A stretch of 5,667 bases of DNA from contig JBAYHA010000054.1 of NCBI GenBank assembly GCA_041666425.1, positions 1 through 5,667 of the forward strand, written 5' to 3'. Positions 3,663-5,667 of this stretch are shown piece after piece. The position numbers were made by a program, and so were the translations under genes. The DNA is from JBAYHA01 sp041666425. Lineage in GTDB: Bacteria > Patescibacteriota > Patescibacteriia > UBA11705 > JABHMO01. The number at the start of each line of letters is the position of its first letter. Position 1 is the stretch's first letter. The notes under the pieces were generated by a model. It saw only the letters and a program-made list of their open reading frames with translations, was not told the origin of the DNA and searched no databases.

Positions 3663-5667
3663 ATGCAAAATAAAATAACCATCAAAGGTGCCAAAGAACA
3701 CAATTTAAAAAATATTAATCTCGAAATTCCGCGCGACAAAATGATTGTCTTCACCGGACTTTCCGGCTCGGGCAAGTCGAGCTTGGCTTTTGATACTATT
3801 TTTGCCGAAGGCCAACGAAGATATATTGAAAGTTTATCTTCCTATGCTCGTCAATTTCTTGGCGGAATGCAAAAACCAAATGTCGAAGAAATCACCGGCT
3901 TGTCACCCGCCATTTCCATCGACCAAAAAGCGCACAGCGCCAATCCCCGCTCCACGGTGGCGACAATTACCGAAATCTATGATTATCTCCGAGTTTTGTT
4001 TGCCAAAATCGGTGAACCACACTGCCCAATTTGCAATCGCAAACTGGAAAAATCTTCGGCTGATGAAATCATGACCAGCATCCTCGAAAAAGTAAAAAAC
4101 ACCAAAGTAAAATTACCAACAATAACCATCATTGCACCAGTAGTTCGCGGTCGCAAAGGCGAATATCACCAACTGCTTTATGATATTTACAACAATGGTT
4201 ACCATGAAGCCAGAATCGATGGCAAAATGAAAAAATTAAGCGAACAAGTTTTGTTGGACAAAAACAAAAAACATACTATCGAAATAATTATTGATCGAGT
4301 CAGTTTAGTTGTGCCAGAAGCGATTGACGAAAGTCCTTCAATCAAACAAAGATTAAATGAAGCTTTGGAAAACGCGCTCGAATTGGGCAATAATTTTGTT
4401 TCCGTTATTTTTCCGGAAGGAGATGAAAAAACTTTCAGCACAGAATTTTCTTGTCCGGATGATGATTTCGCTTTTCCGGAAATAGAACCAAGACTTTTCA
4501 GTTTTAACAGCCCTTACGGTTATTGCGAAGCCTGCACCGGTCTTGGCACAAAAGAACTTTTTTCCGAAGAAGTTTGTCCAACTTGCCAAGGAAAAAGATT
4601 GAATAAAAATGCCTTGGCCGTAAAGTTGCTTGAAAAAAATATTTTTGAAATAACGGAAATGACAATCGATTCGGCACGACAGTACATTACTTTGTTAGAA
4701 AAAAGTTTGACACCAAAACAACTTGAAATTTGCGCCGTGATATTAAATGAAATTAACAATCGATTGCAATTCATGCTTGATGTCGGTTTGCATTATTTAA
4801 ATTTAAATCGCACGGCTGGGACTCTTTCCGGCGGTGAAGCGCAACGTATTCGTTTGGCATCTCAAGTCGGAACAAAACTTGTCGGCGCCCTTTATGTTCT
4901 TGATGAGCCAACAATCGGCTTGCACCAACGGGACAATGATCGTTTGGTAAAAACTTTGCGCCAACTTTGCGATATTGGCAACACCATTATTGTTGTCGAA
5001 CATGATGAAAATACCATTTTGGAAGCGGATTGGTTGGTTGATATCGGACCGGGAGCGGGAAAAAATGGTGGCGAAATTACCTTTAACGGTCCACTCGAAA
5101 ATTTACTCGAACCAAAAAAAGCAATGCCCAACAAAATCCTTGACTGTGAAACGCAAGGTTCAGCCAAAAATTCATTAACCGGAAAATATTTACGCAATGA
5201 ATTAAAAGTTGATGTACCAAAACTTCGCCGTAAAGTTGATGCCAAAACTCCAAAAATAAAAATTGTCGGAGCCACCGAACATAATCTCAAAAATATCAAC
5301 GTAGAAATTCCTTTGCGTCGTTTGGTTTGTTTAACCGGAGTCAGCGGTTCTGGAAAATCAACTTTGATGCACGATATTTTGTACAAAAATGTTCGAAACA
5401 AACTTTTTCGCATGAACAAACCGACCGGCAAATGCAAAAGCGTTTCCGGCATAGAAAACATCGACAAGATAATTAAAATTGATCAATCTCCGATCGGTCG
5501 AACACCACGCTCCAATCCGGCTACCTACACCAAAGCATTTGATTATATCAGAGAAATATTTGCGTACACCACTGAAGCAAAAATTCGTGGATACAAAGTC
5601 GGCCGATTCAGTTTTAATCGTCCCGGCGGACGTTGCGAACATTGCGAAGGTCGAGGAACAATTGAAA
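3663..5667 (+). CDS. uvrA: Excinuclease ABC subunit UvrA, first 668 codons (insertion-domain-less form)
   Basis: UvrA is the damage-recognition ATPase of nucleotide excision repair; it dimerises, loads UvrB onto DNA lesions and leaves before UvrC cuts. The frame is open from ATG 3663 to the right edge. Visible motifs are Walker A GLSGSGKSS (32-40), RRYIESLSSYARQFL (about 52-66), a CxxC pair (C121, C124), the UvrB-binding region (about 125-235, with APVVRGRKGEYH), EPRLFSFNSP (275-284), the ABC signature LSGGEAQRIRLAS (388-400), Walker B LYVLDEP (410-416), the H-loop VEHDE (H447), the second Walker A GVSGSGKST (559-567), IDQSPIGRTPRSNPATYT (606-623) and the first Cys pair of the C-terminal zinc module (C658, C661). 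Two oddities stand out. The insertion domain normally found after C291 is absent (13 residues to C305). The first zinc-module pair reads C264-P-D-D267 instead of CxxC. No Shine-Dalgarno precedes the ATG. The missing C-terminus would hold the rest of the zinc module and the second ABC signature and Walker B. Confidence 0.97.
   Translation, partial: MQNKITIKGAKEHNLKNINLEIPRDKMIVFTGLSGSGKSSLAFDTIFAEGQRRYIESLSSYARQFLGGMQKPNVEEITGLSPAISIDQKAHSANPRSTVATITEIYDYLRVLFAKIGEPHCPICNRKLEKSSADEIMTSILEKVKNTKVKLPTITIIAPVVRGRKGEYHQLLYDIYNNGYHEARIDGKMKKLSEQVLLDKNKKHTIEIIIDRVSLVVPEAIDESPSIKQRLNEALENALELGNNFVSVIFPEGDEKTFSTEFSCPDDDFAFPEIEPRLFSFNSPYGYCEACTGLGTKELFSEEVCPTCQGKRLNKNALAVKLLEKNIFEITEMTIDSARQYITLLEKSLTPKQLEICAVILNEINNRLQFMLDVGLHYLNLNRTAGTLSGGEAQRIRLASQVGTKLVGALYVLDEPTIGLHQRDNDRLVKTLRQLCDIGNTIIVVEHDENTILEADWLVDIGPGAGKNGGEITFNGPLENLLEPKKAMPNKILDCETQGSAKNSLTGKYLRNELKVDVPKLRRKVDAKTPKIKIVGATEHNLKNINVEIPLRRLVCLTGVSGSGKSTLMHDILYKNVRNKLFRMNKPTGKCKSVSGIENIDKIIKIDQSPIGRTPRSNPATYTKAFDYIREIFAYTTEAKIRGYKVGRFSFNRPGGRCEHCEGRGTIE

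Noticed and set aside
4892..5467. A 191-codon minus-strand frame inside uvrA
   Set aside because: It is antisense to strongly conserved UvrA motifs, including Walker B and the second Walker A, so it is only a shadow of that gene.

Overview
The window looks like a piece of an AT-rich bacterial chromosome, most plausibly from the Candidate Phyla Radiation (Patescibacteria, Parcubacteria-like). This placement is an inference. It rests on lysine-, asparagine- and phenylalanine-rich small orphan proteins, the standard genetic code with TAA stops, sigma70-type promoters of near-ideal geometry, structured repeat-like intergenic DNA, and a compact UvrA that lacks a whole domain. No rRNA, tRNA, CRISPR array, transposase or phage gene was seen.

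Layout. (1) Positions 1-1095, minus strand: two hypothetical genes one base apart (a 287-residue protein, then a gene running off the left edge). They are read from an extended -10 promoter that predicts an almost leaderless mRNA. (2) Positions 1143-1794, plus strand: a divergent single-gene unit encoding a 146-residue protein, with its own promoter, Shine-Dalgarno site and terminator. (3) Positions 1834-3275, plus strand: a three-gene operon with a consensus promoter, three strong ribosome-binding sites and a terminator. (4) Positions 3276-3662: about 390 bases without a credible gene. They hold a third good promoter, a tiny hairpin/T-run unit, a large imperfect inverted repeat, a GC-rich multi-hairpin block and a 9-bp tandem repeat. 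(5) Positions 3663-5667, plus strand: the first 668 codons of uvrA, open at the right edge.

The main new signal is in regions 2 and 3. The 146-, 119- and 129-residue proteins are diverged copies of one unrecognised small-protein family. They share FN-x2-[FY]-x2-W-x3-S-x2/3-F-x2-[YF], a central R-[LI]...G, and a C-terminal F-x2-F-x2-L-[LI]. The two promoters driving them can be laid over each other without gaps (21 of 29 bases identical). Two of the copies share an operon with a 163-residue protein that has a coiled-coil-like N-terminus and a Rossmann-like C-terminal half, in which scattered Asp/Asn residues recall NYN/PIN nucleases. Together they look like a co-regulated set of unknown function.

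The second notable signal is UvrA. It keeps both Walker A motifs, the UvrB-binding region and the ABC signature, but has no insertion domain, and one expected zinc-module Cys is replaced by Asp.
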